From assembly GCA_016177925.1 (NCBI GenBank), contig JACOUH010000106.1, positions 1-40,514 of the forward strand: DNA of 40,514 bases. Direction: 5' to 3'. Shown in pieces: positions 15,607-24,002 of the stretch (positions are counted from its first letter, which is position 1; each line of letters opens with the position of its first letter). Under the pieces are notes generated by a model. That model saw only the letters and a program-made list of their open reading frames with translations, was not told where the DNA came from and ran no database searches. Origin of the DNA: Planctomycetota bacterium (lineage in GTDB: Bacteria; Planctomycetota; Planctomycetia; Gemmatales; Gemmataceae). The translations under genes were made by a program, and so were the position numbers.

Positions 15607-16713
15607 ATGAGGGCCTGCATCGTCAGTGACCATGAGGCGACCACCACGCAGGTGCGGGAGGTCCTGCTCCGCGAGGGCCTGGACTGCCCAGTCGCCGACC
15701 TGTTCTCCCTGGACCTGGCGCCCGACCGGCTGGCCCAGGGTCATCCCGAGTTGATCATCGTGATCCTGGCGCCCGATCCAGAGCGCGCCCTGGGCGTAGT
15801 GAGTCAGCTGCACCTGCTGACGCCCGCCCCCATGCTGGCCGTCGGCCCGACCCACGACTCGAGGCTGGTGCTGCGTACCCTCCGCGCTGGGGCCGCCGAC
15901 TACGCCGACGACAGTGATCTGGAGGACGAGCTGCGGACCGTCCTCGGCCGGCTGCGAACCGAGTTGCCCGCCCAGGCGGAGCCGGCCCGGACCATCGCCG
16001 TGCTGGCGCCCAGCGGGGGCAGCGGCTCCAGCACCCTGTCAGTTAACGTTGCCACCGTCCTGGCCAAGGATCACAAGAGCGTCCTGCTGCTCGACCTGAA
16101 ACTGCAATCGGGCGACCTGGCCGCCCTACTCGACCTGAAGCCGACCCACACCCTGGCTGAGTTGTGCCAGAATGCTGCCCGCATGGACCGCATCATGCTC
16201 GAGCGCTCCCTGGTCCGGCACGGCAGCGGGGTCCACCTGCTGGCCCCGCCACGCTCCCTCGCCGACGTTGGCCTCGTCACCGCCGACGGCGTGCGTCAGG
16301 CACTCAACCTGGCGCGGGGCTTGTTCCCCTACGTGGTGATCGACCTCGACCACTCGTTCGGCCCGGAGCAACTGCAAGCCCTGCGTTTGGCCGACGTCGT
16401 GCTGGTCGTGCTTCGCCTCGATTTCACCTGCCTGCGCAACACGCAACGGACGCTCGACTACCTGGAACAGCTCGGCATCGGCCGGGACCGAATCCGCGTG
16501 GTGGTCAACCGCTACGGCCAGGCCAAGGAAGTGCCCGCCGCCAAGGCCGAGGAGGCCCTGGGGACGAAGATCTTCCACTACGTCCCGGAAGACGCCAAGA
16601 CGGTCAACCGGGCCAACAACAATGGGGTGCCCATCGTCCTGGAGAGCCCGTGGGCGAAGGTCTCCCGGAGCTTGTCCAAGTTGGCCCAGAGCGTCAACGG
16701 CCGCCATGGCTGA
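15607..16713 (+). CDS. cpaE: Pilus assembly ATPase CpaE/TadZ
   Basis: A 368-residue two-domain protein. Residues 1-115 resemble a receiver domain (SDHEATTTQVREVLLREGL, then LIIVILAPDP) and residues 125-360 are a MinD/ParA-like ATPase. The deviant P-loop is APSGGSGSSTLSVNVA, with Ser where the Walker Lys would stand, as in many CpaE proteins. Further marks are VLLLDLKLQSGDLAALLDL and VVIDLDHSFGPEQL. TadZ proteins place the Tad machine at the cell pole. The ATG at 15607 follows GAGGA. It directly follows cpaB without an intervening secretin gene. Confidence 0.92.
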   Translation: MRACIVSDHEATTTQVREVLLREGLDCPVADLFSLDLAPDRLAQGHPELIIVILAPDPERALGVVSQLHLLTPAPMLAVGPTHDSRLVLRTLRAGAADYADDSDLEDELRTVLGRLRTELPAQAEPARTIAVLAPSGGSGSSTLSVNVATVLAKDHKSVLLLDLKLQSGDLAALLDLKPTHTLAELCQNAARMDRIMLERSLVRHGSGVHLLAPPRSLADVGLVTADGVRQALNLARGLFPYVVIDLDHSFGPEQLQALRLADVVLVVLRLDFTCLRNTQRTLDYLEQLGIGRDRIRVVVNRYGQAKEVPAAKAEEALGTKIFHYVPEDAKTVNRANNNGVPIVLESPWAKVSRSLSKLAQSVNGRHG

Positions 16714-16732
16714 CCCCGGCTTGGGGCCCTCG

Positions 16733-16885
16733 CCCCCACTTCGGGGGAGAGGGGTTGGGGGTGAGGGGGGGACAAGTATACGGGACGCGGGCCGGTCTGA
16801 CACAAGCCCGGAGCGCCAGCGACGGGACGTCCCCGCGCTGGCGCTTGGGGCTTGTGTCAGCGCTCCCCGCATCGAGTGTAACACC
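16733..16885. repeat. Two dispersed repeats between cpaE and cpaF
   Basis: Bases 16733-16770 hold a C-run/G-run inverted repeat (CGCCCCCACTTCGGGGGAGA, then GGGGTTGGGGGTGAGGG). Bases 16781-16881 are a copy of the repeat inserted in the GT87-like gene, with GGAGCGCCAGCGACGGGACG and CGCGCTGGCGCTTGGGGCTT as inverted arms. Both lie between the cpaE stop and the cpaF ribosome site. Confidence 0.8.
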
Positions 16886-16909
16886 GCGAACCAGAGAGGA
16901 TGACGGACC

Positions 16910-18235
16910 ATGTTCAGCCGAGCCCAGGCCAACGGCCACAACGGTCAAGCCGCCGGTGGCGACGAGCGCCTCCTCCAGTACAAGAAGGAACTGCACCAGC
17001 AGCTGATCGCCAGCATGGACCTGTCGGCCATCGGCACGATGAGCGAGGAGGAGCTGCGCCTGGAAGTGCGCCGGGCCGCCGAGGAGTTGTGCCGGCTCAG
17101 CTCCGACCTGCTCAGCCTGAGCGAGCGCGAGCGGCTGGTCAACGAGGTGCTCGACGAGACCTTCGGGCTGGGGCCGCTGGAGCCGCTGCTGCGCGACCCA
17201 ACGATCACGGACATCCTCGTCAACGGCCCCAAGATGGTCTACATCGAACGCGGCGGCCGGCTGGAGCGGGTCAACGTCGCCTTCAATGACGAGCGCCACC
17301 TGCTCCAGATCGTCCAGCGCATTGCCGGCCGGATCGGCCGGCGCGTGGATGAGACGACGCCGATGGTCGACGCCCGCTTGCCTGACGGGAGCCGCGTCAA
17401 TGCCATCATCCCGCCCCTGGCCCTGGACGGCACCCTGGTTTCGATCCGCCGTTTCGGCGCGAAGCCGTTCATGATGGCCGACTTGATCGCCAAGAAGGCC
17501 ATCACGGCGGAGATGGTCCAGTTCCTGTCGGCCTGCATCAAGGCCCGGGTCAACATGATCGTCTCGGGCGGGACCGGCTCGGGCAAGACAACGCTGCTGA
17601 ACGCCATGTCGGCCTACATCCCGCTCGACGAGCGCGTGGCCACCATCGAGGACGCGGCCGAGCTGAGATTGCAGCAGCCGCACGTCGCCCGCATGGAGAC
17701 GCGCCCGCCCAACATCGAGGGCGTCGGCGAGGTGACGACGCGCGACCTGGTCCGCAACGCTCTGCGTATGCGGCCCGATCGCATCATCGTCGGCGAGTGC
17801 CGCGGGCCGGAGGCGCTGGACATGCTCCAGGCGATGAACACCGGCCACGAGGGCAGCATGACCACCATCCACGCCAACGATACCCGCGACGCGCTGTCCC
17901 GCCTCGAGATGATGGTCGGCATGGCCGGCTTCGACCTGCCCATCTGGATCATCCGTCGCCAGGCTGCCTCTGCCCTCCAACTCGTCGTTCAGGTGGCCCG
18001 CTTGCTGGGGGGAGCACGCAAGATCATCAAGATCTCGGAGATCACCGGGATGGAGGGGGACGTGATCAGCATGCACGACCTCTTCGGCTACAAGCAGACA
18101 GGCGTCGACGAGGCCGGCAACGCCCAGGGCTACTTCTTCGCCTCCGGCCTCCGGCCCAAATGCCTGGAGCGTCTGGAGACCTGTGGCATCCGCCTGCCGG
18201 TCGAGATGTTCGAGCGGCGCATGCTGACCGGATGA
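16910..18235 (+). CDS. cpaF: Pilus assembly ATPase CpaF/TadA
   Basis: A 441-residue secretion ATPase of the VirB11/TadA group that powers Flp pilus extension, and in some species retraction. The N-terminal helical region (30-90) is followed by [20 protein letters not shown], the standard CpaF opening. Walker A is GGTGSGKTT (about 221-229), the Asp box region is [10 protein letters not shown], and Walker B and neighbours are RIIVGECRG and [13 protein letters not shown]. The ATG at 16910 has GAGAGGA about nine bases upstream. The protein would dock on TadB/TadC, encoded next. All catalytic motifs are intact. Confidence 0.96.
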   Translation: MFSRAQANGHNGQAAGGDERLLQYKKELHQQLIASMDLSAIGTMSEEELRLEVRRAAEELCRLSSDLLSLSERERLVNEVLDETFGLGPLEPLLRDPTITDILVNGPKMVYIERGGRLERVNVAFNDERHLLQIVQRIAGRIGRRVDETTPMVDARLPDGSRVNAIIPPLALDGTLVSIRRFGAKPFMMADLIAKKAITAEMVQFLSACIKARVNMIVSGGTGSGKTTLLNAMSAYIPLDERVATIEDAAELRLQQPHVARMETRPPNIEGVGEVTTRDLVRNALRMRPDRIIVGECRGPEALDMLQAMNTGHEGSMTTIHANDTRDALSRLEMMVGMAGFDLPIWIIRRQAASALQLVVQVARLLGGARKIIKISEITGMEGDVISMHDLFGYKQTGVDEAGNAQGYFFASGLRPKCLERLETCGIRLPVEMFERRMLTG

Positions 18236-18269
18236 GGAACGAGTTCAAGAACCCACAATCAATTGCCCT

Positions 18270-18370
18270 GGTTAGCCGCGACGCGCTAGCGGAGCGCTCC
18301 GCTGGCGCGTCGCGGCTAACCGAACTTGGTGGAGCGCTCCGCTGGCGCGTCGCGGCTAACCGAACTTGGT
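18270..18370. repeat. Palindrome plus exact 40-base tandem repeat between cpaF and tadB
   Basis: GGTTAGCCGCGACGCGCTAG and onward (18270-18300) is complementary to GGAGCGCTCCGCTGGCGCGT and onward. The right part, 18291-18330, is repeated exactly at 18331-18370, ending in CGAACTTGGT. A degraded GCAAACGCGCCCTA follows, similar to the GCAAAACGCTCTA ends elsewhere. Confidence 0.85.
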
Positions 18371-18419
18371 TGCAAACGCGCCCTAAGGTGAACAGGAACA
18401 GCAGTCGGAGGGAGAGAAG

Positions 18420-19385
18420 GTGGACGCAGCACTGTTAGTCCTGATGCCGTTCCTGGCCGGCATACTCCTTGTCGCCGGTGCCTACTCCGTCCTGTCCGAC
18501 CTGTTCCTGCGCGATCGGTCCCGGCTCACCCGGCGCGTCGACGACGAGTTCTTGAAGAAGCAGCGCGAGCGTGTCCAGAGGTCGGCGCTGTTCAAGGACC
18601 TGGGCCAGTCCATGCCCAGCTCGACAGACACCGAGGAGAGCGTCAGCTGGCGGGAGTGGTTTGAGTCGCTGGTCGAGCAGGCCGGCCTAGTCGACCTGAC
18701 GCCCCGGCGGCTGCTGTCGATCATGGCGGGGACGGGCTTTGGCGTCGGCGCGGTCCTGGGCCTCCTCCGGCAGAGCCCGCTCACGGGGCTCGTCGCCGGC
18801 CTCGCGGGCGCAGCCGTCCCGTTCCTCTACGTTGCCCGCAAGCGCAAGGTCCGGCTCGAGAGGTTGATGGGTCAGTTGCCGGATGCTTTCGACCTGATGG
18901 GCCGCGTCATCCGCGCCGGCCAGACCATGTCCCAGGCCCTGCAGGCCGTCGCCGACGAGTTCGACCAGCCCATCGCCGGGGAGTTCTCGTACTGCTACGA
19001 GCAACAGAACCTGGGCCTCTCTCCGGAAGTCTCTCTGCGCGACCTGGCCCGTCGCACCGGCCTGCTCGAGATCAAGATCTTCGTCCTGGCCCTGCTGGTG
19101 CAGCAGCAGACGGGGGGCAACCTGGCCGAGATGCTCGACAAGCTGGCGGGGATCATGCGCGAGCGGTTTCGCATCCGCGGCAAGATCCGAGCCCTGACGG
19201 CCGAGGGCCGCTTCCAGGCGGCGGTGCTGTTGGCCCTGCCGCCGCTGCTGTTCCTGCTCATCCTGGGAATGAACCGCACGTACGGGCAGGTGCTCCTTGA
19301 CAACCCGGGGCTCCTGATCGGGATGTTCGTCTCCGAGGGATTTGGCGCCTTGTGGATTCGCAAGATCATCAACTTCGACTACTAA
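18420..19385 (+). CDS. tadB: Tad inner-membrane platform protein TadB
   Basis: A 321-residue T2SSF/GspF-type platform protein that links the CpaF ATPase to pilin insertion. An N-terminal helix (7-27), a pair near 97-135 and two C-terminal helices (about 263-285 and 295-313) frame a cytosolic T2SSF domain with QLPDAFDLMGRVIRAGQTMS and VQQQTGGNLAEMLDKLAGIM, both typical of TadB. The GTG at 18420 has GGAGGGAG five bases upstream. Two long palindromes separate it from tadC. Confidence 0.94.
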   Translation: MDAALLVLMPFLAGILLVAGAYSVLSDLFLRDRSRLTRRVDDEFLKKQRERVQRSALFKDLGQSMPSSTDTEESVSWREWFESLVEQAGLVDLTPRRLLSIMAGTGFGVGAVLGLLRQSPLTGLVAGLAGAAVPFLYVARKRKVRLERLMGQLPDAFDLMGRVIRAGQTMSQALQAVADEFDQPIAGEFSYCYEQQNLGLSPEVSLRDLARRTGLLEIKIFVLALLVQQQTGGNLAEMLDKLAGIMRERFRIRGKIRALTAEGRFQAAVLLALPPLLFLLILGMNRTYGQVLLDNPGLLIGMFVSEGFGALWIRKIINFDY

Positions 19386-19387
19386 GA

Positions 19388-19540
19388 AGCGGTTTCAAAA
19401 CTTTGTGGGGCAGGTCGCTGACCTGCCTGGCGCTGGCAGGTCAGCGACCTGCCCCACGTTTTGAAACCGCTACTCGTAGCGACGGGCGGCTCGCCTGTCG
19501 CTCTTGTGGCCGCGACAGGCGAGCCGCCCGTCGCTACGAG
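19388..19540. repeat. Two adjacent long palindromes between tadB and tadC
   Basis: The first has perfect ends AGCGGTTTCAAAAC (19388-19401) and GTTTTGAAACCGCT (19458-19471) around a GGCAGGTCGCTGACCTGCC-type palindrome. The second has perfect 29-base arms (19473-19501 and 19512-19540) built on GACGGGCGGCTCGCCTGTCG. The first starts two bases after the tadB stop. Its AGCGGTTT end resembles the TAGAGCGGTT ends elsewhere. Confidence 0.88.
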
Positions 19541-19568
19541 AGACTACTAACCGACGGGGAGAAGTGCC

Positions 19569-20495
19569 ATGCCCGCGGATGACTCGGCCAGCTGGGTCTT
19601 TTTCGTGGCGGTCAGCAGCTTCGTGTTGCTCATCTTCACGCTCCTGAGCGGGCGCCGCAACCGTTTGGATACCCGGCTGGGCGACCTGGCCAACCGCGGG
19701 GGCCCGACACCCCCCCCCGACTCGGTCGCGGACTTTGCCCGCTCGACGCTGCCGAAAATGGGGGCCGCGCTGGTCCCCAAAGACGAGGAGGAGCGGACCC
19801 GACTGCAGACCCGGCTGATTCACGCCGGGTTGTATAGCCGGCAGGCCATGGTCTTCTTCCTTGGCGTGAAGGTGTGTTTGATCATCGGCCCGGCCCTCCT
19901 CGGCCTGTTCCTGGGGCTGCTCGGGCTGGTCAGCGTCCAGGAAGGCGTGATCTTCGGCGCTATAGTCGGCCTCTCCGGCATGATCGGCCCCAGCTTCTGG
20001 CTCGACCGGCGGAAGACCGAACGGCAGACCAGCTTTCGCCGCGCCCTGCCCGACGCCCTCGACGTGCTGGTCATTTGCCTCGAAGGGGGACTGAGCCTTC
20101 CGGCGGGTTTGCGGCGCGTCGCGGAGGAGCTTCGGACGGCCCACCCCAAACTGGGCGCTGAGCTGAACATTGTCCAGCGCGAGGCGCAGATGGGCCTCTC
20201 CTCGGGCGAGGCCCTGCGACAGTTCGCCGAGCGCTCCGACCTGGAGGAAATCCGCAGCCTGGCCTCGGTGGTCATCCAGTCCGAGCGTTACGGGGCCAGC
20301 CTGGTCAAGGCCCTCCGCGTCCATGCCGAAACGCTCCGGATCAAACGGCTCCAGTACGCCGAGGAGATGGCCCAGAAGGCGGCCACCAAGGTCCTCTTTC
20401 CCACGGTCCTGTTCATCCTCCCGGCCCTGTTCATCGTCATCCTCGGCCCCGCTGTCATCCAGATCACGCGGATCTTTGGGAACCTGCACAAGTAA
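19569..20495 (+). CDS. tadC: Tad inner-membrane platform protein TadC
   Basis: A 308-residue T2SSF-family membrane protein and the partner of TadB. It has helices near 12-28, a hydrophobic pair at about 95-140 and a C-terminal helix (VLFILPALFIVILGPAVIQI). The T2SSF domain shows ALPDALDVLVICLEGGLSLP and SLASVVIQSERYGASLVKAL. The ATG at 19569 follows GGGGAGAAG. A 381-base gap with two palindromic elements follows before the next gene. Confidence 0.94.
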   Translation: MPADDSASWVFFVAVSSFVLLIFTLLSGRRNRLDTRLGDLANRGGPTPPPDSVADFARSTLPKMGAALVPKDEEERTRLQTRLIHAGLYSRQAMVFFLGVKVCLIIGPALLGLFLGLLGLVSVQEGVIFGAIVGLSGMIGPSFWLDRRKTERQTSFRRALPDALDVLVICLEGGLSLPAGLRRVAEELRTAHPKLGAELNIVQREAQMGLSSGEALRQFAERSDLEEIRSLASVVIQSERYGASLVKALRVHAETLRIKRLQYAEEMAQKAATKVLFPTVLFILPALFIVILGPAVIQITRIFGNLHK

Positions 20496-20543
20496 CGGCC
20501 ACACGGGGAATACCTTGCAAGAGCGGGAGGGAGAAAAGCCTAG

Positions 20544-20742
20544 ATAGCTTCCTGCAACAGGGAAGGTGGTCTGGGGTGGGCCATGCTTGGGCGGCCTTGT
20601 GCGGCTGGGTCGATCCCCCGGACCACGCGGGCCGCCCAAGCATGCCACGCAGCCGCCAGGGGACCACTTTCCCCAATCCCAGGAGCTATTTAGACCTCAC
20701 GCTCAGCGTGAGGAAGTTTCCTCTCGCGGAGCGTGAGGTCTA
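20544..20742. repeat. Palindromic elements after tadC
   Basis: ATAGCTTCCTG (20544) and its near complement ending AGGAGCTAT (20681-20689) bound an element of about 147 bases. Its next layer is GGGAAGGTGGTC / GACCACTTTCCC and its core is a GGCCATGCTTGGGCGGCC-type palindrome. Immediately after it, TAGACCTCACGCTC (20691-20704) pairs perfectly with 20729-20742. The rest of the gap 20496-20876 shows no supported gene. Confidence 0.82.
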
Positions 20743-20876
20743 CGATGGATAGAAGACGCTGGAGCAGAATACGACGAAGAGTGCCTCGTCTACAGAGATG
20801 GGGAACATCCCGAGGCACCGCGCAAGGATGCATCTGGTTCCTGGCTTGCCGGGACGGCCTGGCCCAGGAGGCACGC

Positions 20877-21440
20877 ATGGAATCGCAGCAGGACGAAACG
20901 AGAGAGCTGACTGTCTTGCGCCAGCTCTGGGGCCGCTGGACGGCCGTCGTGGAGCTGTTCGCCCGGAAGGGCCGTGGCCGCCGCCGGGTGGACCCGGCCG
21001 GATACCACACCCTCCACCACGAGTTGGTTGCCGTCTGCCAGACGCTGGCCACGGCGGGCGACAAGGCGACCCGGCCCTACTACGCGAACCTGGAAGCGCT
21101 GTCGCGACCCTGGCTCACCTGCCGGGTCCTCGAGCAGGCCGACCGGGAGATTCTTCTGGACCTCCTCCTCCGCTGCCAGCAGGTCCAACGAGAGTTGGTC
21201 GGCGAGAGCTGGGCTGAGGTTGTCCGGCGCTGGTTCCGCCGTGTCGCCGTGGTGATGGCGGTGTGCCTGTTGCCCGCCGCCCTGGCCTGGGGGGGGAAGT
21301 GGATCGGGCCGAGGCTGGACGGATGGTGGCGTACCTGCTGGCTCGCCCTCCAGCAGCTGACGAACACCCAGCTGCTCGTCGTCGGTGGCACGGTTGCCGT
21401 GCTGATTGCTGCCGCCCTGATGCGGGTTTCGCGGCGCTGA
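20877..21440 (+). CDS. Unknown two-helix membrane protein in the tad locus
   Basis: A 187-residue protein I do not recognise. Residues 1-115 are soluble and helical (TRELTVLRQLWGRWTAVVEL, RPYYANLEALSRPWLTCRVL, ILLDLLLRCQQVQRELVG). Two membrane helices follow (about 125-143, and LLVVGGTVAVLIAAALM near the end) with a short Trp-rich loop between them. The ATG at 20877 was chosen because AGGAGG lies five bases upstream; the longer frame would start inside a palindrome. It lies between tadC and tadE, where TadD is often found, but no TPR pattern is visible. Topology suggests a cytosolic N-domain anchored at the membrane. Confidence 0.75.
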   Translation: MESQQDETRELTVLRQLWGRWTAVVELFARKGRGRRRVDPAGYHTLHHELVAVCQTLATAGDKATRPYYANLEALSRPWLTCRVLEQADREILLDLLLRCQQVQRELVGESWAEVVRRWFRRVAVVMAVCLLPAALAWGGKWIGPRLDGWWRTCWLALQQLTNTQLLVVGGTVAVLIAAALMRVSRR

Positions 21441-21457
21441 ACAGGGGGAGATGCATC

Positions 21458-21907
21458 ATGCGAATCAGAGGATCAGTCGGTCGCCGGCCTGGCCGCCCGG
21501 CGGCGGCGGCGGCGGAGTTGGCGGTCCTTCTGCCCGTGCTGGTGACCATCGTCCTGGGCTGCGTCGATTTTGGGCGGTTCGCCTACAACTACATTGCCGT
21601 CACCAACGCCGCCCGAGCCGGCGCTGCCTATGGGATGATGAACAATTACACCTCGTCCACCCAGAGCACCTGGACGGCAGGGATCACGCAGGCGGCCAGG
21701 GATGAGTTGACCCAGCAGGTCGGCAGTGGCAACGTCGGCAACGTGACGGTGACCGTCACCCCGAGCACCGATTCAAACGGCATGCGCCGGGTGAGGGTCC
21801 AGGTGAGCTACCCGTTCACGACGATCATCAGCTGGAACTGGACCGGGCTCGGCATCCCCAGCAGCATGACCATGCGGGGACAGGCTGAGGTGCGCTTGAT
21901 CCGCTAG
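21458..21907 (+). CDS. tadE: TadE-like minor pilin (first)
   Basis: A 149-residue pseudopilin. A basic leader precedes AAAELAVLLPVLVTIVLGCV, the TadE-like membrane helix with its conserved Glu, followed by DFGRFAYNYIAVTNAARAG. The C-terminal domain is Thr/Ser/Val-rich and beta-like. TadE/TadF proteins are processed by the same peptidase as Flp and are needed for pilus assembly. The ATG at 21458 has GGGGGAG seven bases upstream. The TAG stop abuts a long palindrome. Confidence 0.88.
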   Translation: MRIRGSVGRRPGRPAAAAAELAVLLPVLVTIVLGCVDFGRFAYNYIAVTNAARAGAAYGMMNNYTSSTQSTWTAGITQAARDELTQQVGSGNVGNVTVTVTPSTDSNGMRRVRVQVSYPFTTIISWNWTGLGIPSSMTMRGQAEVRLIR

Positions 21908-21908
21908 A

Positions 21909-21972
21909 GGGAAAGTAGCCCGCCGCTCCGCGGCGGTTCTTTTCCCGCCGCGGAGCGGCGGGCTACTTTCCC
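21909..21972. repeat. Perfect 28-base palindrome between the two tadE-like genes
   Basis: GGGAAAGTAGCCCGCCGCTC and onward (21909-21936) pairs perfectly with 21945-21972 across an eight-base loop. It begins one base after a stop codon and ends a few bases before the next gene's GGAG ribosome site. Confidence 0.88.
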
Positions 21973-21990
21973 AAGTTGGAGAAACGACCC

Positions 21991-22476
21991 ATGCGACTGC
22001 GACACCACGACAGGGTCCGCCGCGGCCTGACCCTGGCCGAAACCGGGCTCGTCATCACCGCCTTGCTGATGCTGGTCATGGGGACAATCGACCTGGGGAC
22101 AGCCGTGTTCCGCTACCACGCGCTCTCCCAGGCAGCGCGCCAGGGCGTGCGGCAGGTGGTCGTCCACGGCTCGCTCGCCCCCAGCGGGTGGAACGGGGGC
22201 CCGTGGGGGCCCCCCGCCAGCTACCCGAGCAGTAACCCCTACACGGTCACCGCCTCCGACACCTCCGACCAGATCGCCTCCGCCGTCCGGCCGTACCTGT
22301 CCAATATGGACCCCGACCAGGTGACGGTCACCGCCCAGTGGATGGACAGCAGCAACCAGGCGGAGAAGCGGGTCAAGGTGACGGTAAGCACAACGTGGCA
22401 ACCGCTGCTGCTGTTCGTCTTCGGCAACACCACCATCAACCTGAGCGCATCCTCCATGATGCCCATTGCCCACTAA
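21991..22476 (+). CDS. TadE-like minor pilin (second)
   Basis: A 161-residue pseudopilin with a basic leader (MRLRHHDRVRRG), then TLAETGLVITALLMLVMGTI as the hydrophobic helix with its Glu, and DLGTAVFRYHALSQAARQGV, the usual TadE/TadF continuation. The periplasmic part is beta-rich with a Gly/Pro/Trp loop (GWNGGPWGPP). The ATG at 21991 follows TTGGAGAAA; a TTG upstream lies in the palindrome flank. It could be the TadF counterpart of the previous gene. The tadG-like gene follows ten bases later. Confidence 0.86.
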   Translation: MRLRHHDRVRRGLTLAETGLVITALLMLVMGTIDLGTAVFRYHALSQAARQGVRQVVVHGSLAPSGWNGGPWGPPASYPSSNPYTVTASDTSDQIASAVRPYLSNMDPDQVTVTAQWMDSSNQAEKRVKVTVSTTWQPLLLFVFGNTTINLSASSMMPIAH

Positions 22477-22486
22477 GGAGAGCGCC

Positions 22487-23971
22487 GTGCGACTTCTCGC
22501 TTCCTCCCGCTCCTGCGGCCAGAAGCGGCCGGGCAAGACCCTGGTCCTGTTCGTCCTGCTCGCCCCGATCCTGCTCGGCATGACCGGCCTGGTCCTCGAC
22601 GCCGGGCTCATGATGGCCGCCCAGCGCCAGGCTCAGAACGCTGCGGATGCGGCTGCCCTGGCGGCCGCCTTCGACAAGTTCCGCGGCAACTCCGACTCCA
22701 CGGCCCTGGCCACCGCAAACACGTTCCTTACCAACAACGGCCTCAGCGGCATCACCCTCACCCTCAACGCCGGCGCCACCAATGCCCTGAACATCCCCCC
22801 CCAGGACCCGGGCAGCACCGGCAGCCCCTACGCGGGGGTGGCCAATTACGTCGAGGTCGTCGTCACCAAGCCCGTCACCACCCTGTTCATCCAGGCGCTG
22901 GGGATCAACTCCAGCCAGCAGGTCACCGCTCGGGCGGTGGCCGGCTACGAGCCCGTGGGCGCCGGCGAGGGCGTGTTTGTCCTCGATCCCACGGCGAGAC
23001 CGGGGCTTCAAGTCAACAGCAACAACACGCGCCTCGTTGTCAATGGCGACATCACCGTGAACTCTCAGGGAGGAGGCTACGACCAGTTCGGCGTCCTGAT
23101 CAGCAATGCGACCTCCGCCGTAAAAAATGGTACGAGCCTGACCACACCGGCGCCGATCGTCGCCTCAACCCTGAATGTGGTGGGCGGTGTCGATAGCGTC
23201 GACAATGTCCGCGCGTACGATGCCGCGTTCAGTGGCAACGGATACTACTACGACACGAGCAACCCGGATCGGCCTCTGATTGCACGAGTGCCGATCGCAC
23301 CCGATCCGCTGACCAACTCGAATTATACCCTGCCGACGCCCACAACGAGCAGCACGGGCACCGCGGTCGTCAATACGGATTACGGTAGTGTCTCAGTCGG
23401 CAACAATGAAACGGTGACATTGAACCCCGGCATTTATCGCCAGATCACTATCACCGGTGGCACGGTCACTTTCAACCCCGGCATTTATGTTCTGAGCCCC
23501 TCGGGCACCACCCCCAACATCTTTAACATTACTGGCGGCACCGTAACCGGCAACGGAGTGATGTTCTACAACACGGGGAGCGATTACACGGCTACCACCG
23601 GAGCGCCGGACAGCAGTGACGGCAGTGCGACGCCCAATGCACCCAACACCACGAAATTCGGCGCCTTTCAAATCAACGGCGGCACGGTATCGTTCGTCCC
23701 GCTCACCGATTCAAACAGCCCCTTTAACGGATTCCTTTTCTACCAGAGAAGGTGGAATACCACCACCGCCGCCATCTCCGGCAACAGCAATAGCCTCAAT
23801 CTCCAGGGCACTCTGTATGCCAAGTGGGCACGATTCCAGGTGTCCGGACAGGGCACCTACCAGGCCCAGTTCCTTGTCGGTTCAATGACCATCGACGGTG
23901 GGGCGACCGTGACCATCAACGCCGCCGGCAAGAACATCGGCAAGGCCAACCTGGTGTTCCTGGTGGAGTGA
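22487..23971 (+). CDS. tadG: TadG-like pilus-associated protein with extended beta-repeat region
   Basis: A 494-residue protein with a TadG N-terminus: one helix (LVLFVLLAPILLGMTGLVLD) followed by MMAAQRQAQNAADAAALAAA, the signature of TadG/VWA-less Flp proteins. After residue 165 come about 330 residues rich in Thr, Gly, Asn and Ser. Repeated strands (NETVTLNPGIYRQITITGG, TVTFNPGIYVLSPSG, IFNITGGTVTGNGVMFYNTG) suggest a surface beta-helix. There is no von Willebrand A domain. The GTG at 22487 follows AAGGAG at six bases. A surface tip or adhesive role is inferred. Confidence 0.85.
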   Translation: MRLLASSRSCGQKRPGKTLVLFVLLAPILLGMTGLVLDAGLMMAAQRQAQNAADAAALAAAFDKFRGNSDSTALATANTFLTNNGLSGITLTLNAGATNALNIPPQDPGSTGSPYAGVANYVEVVVTKPVTTLFIQALGINSSQQVTARAVAGYEPVGAGEGVFVLDPTARPGLQVNSNNTRLVVNGDITVNSQGGGYDQFGVLISNATSAVKNGTSLTTPAPIVASTLNVVGGVDSVDNVRAYDAAFSGNGYYYDTSNPDRPLIARVPIAPDPLTNSNYTLPTPTTSSTGTAVVNTDYGSVSVGNNETVTLNPGIYRQITITGGTVTFNPGIYVLSPSGTTPNIFNITGGTVTGNGVMFYNTGSDYTATTGAPDSSDGSATPNAPNTTKFGAFQINGGTVSFVPLTDSNSPFNGFLFYQRRWNTTTAAISGNSNSLNLQGTLYAKWARFQVSGQGTYQAQFLVGSMTIDGGATVTINAAGKNIGKANLVFLVE

Positions 23972-24002
23972 CCGCCCCAGCCAGTGCCGAGAGAGCGGTT
24001 TC

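Noticed and set aside
16694..18076. 460-residue minus-strand open frame opposite cpaF
   Set aside because: cpaF has all ATPase motifs; this frame is a shadow and starts without signals.
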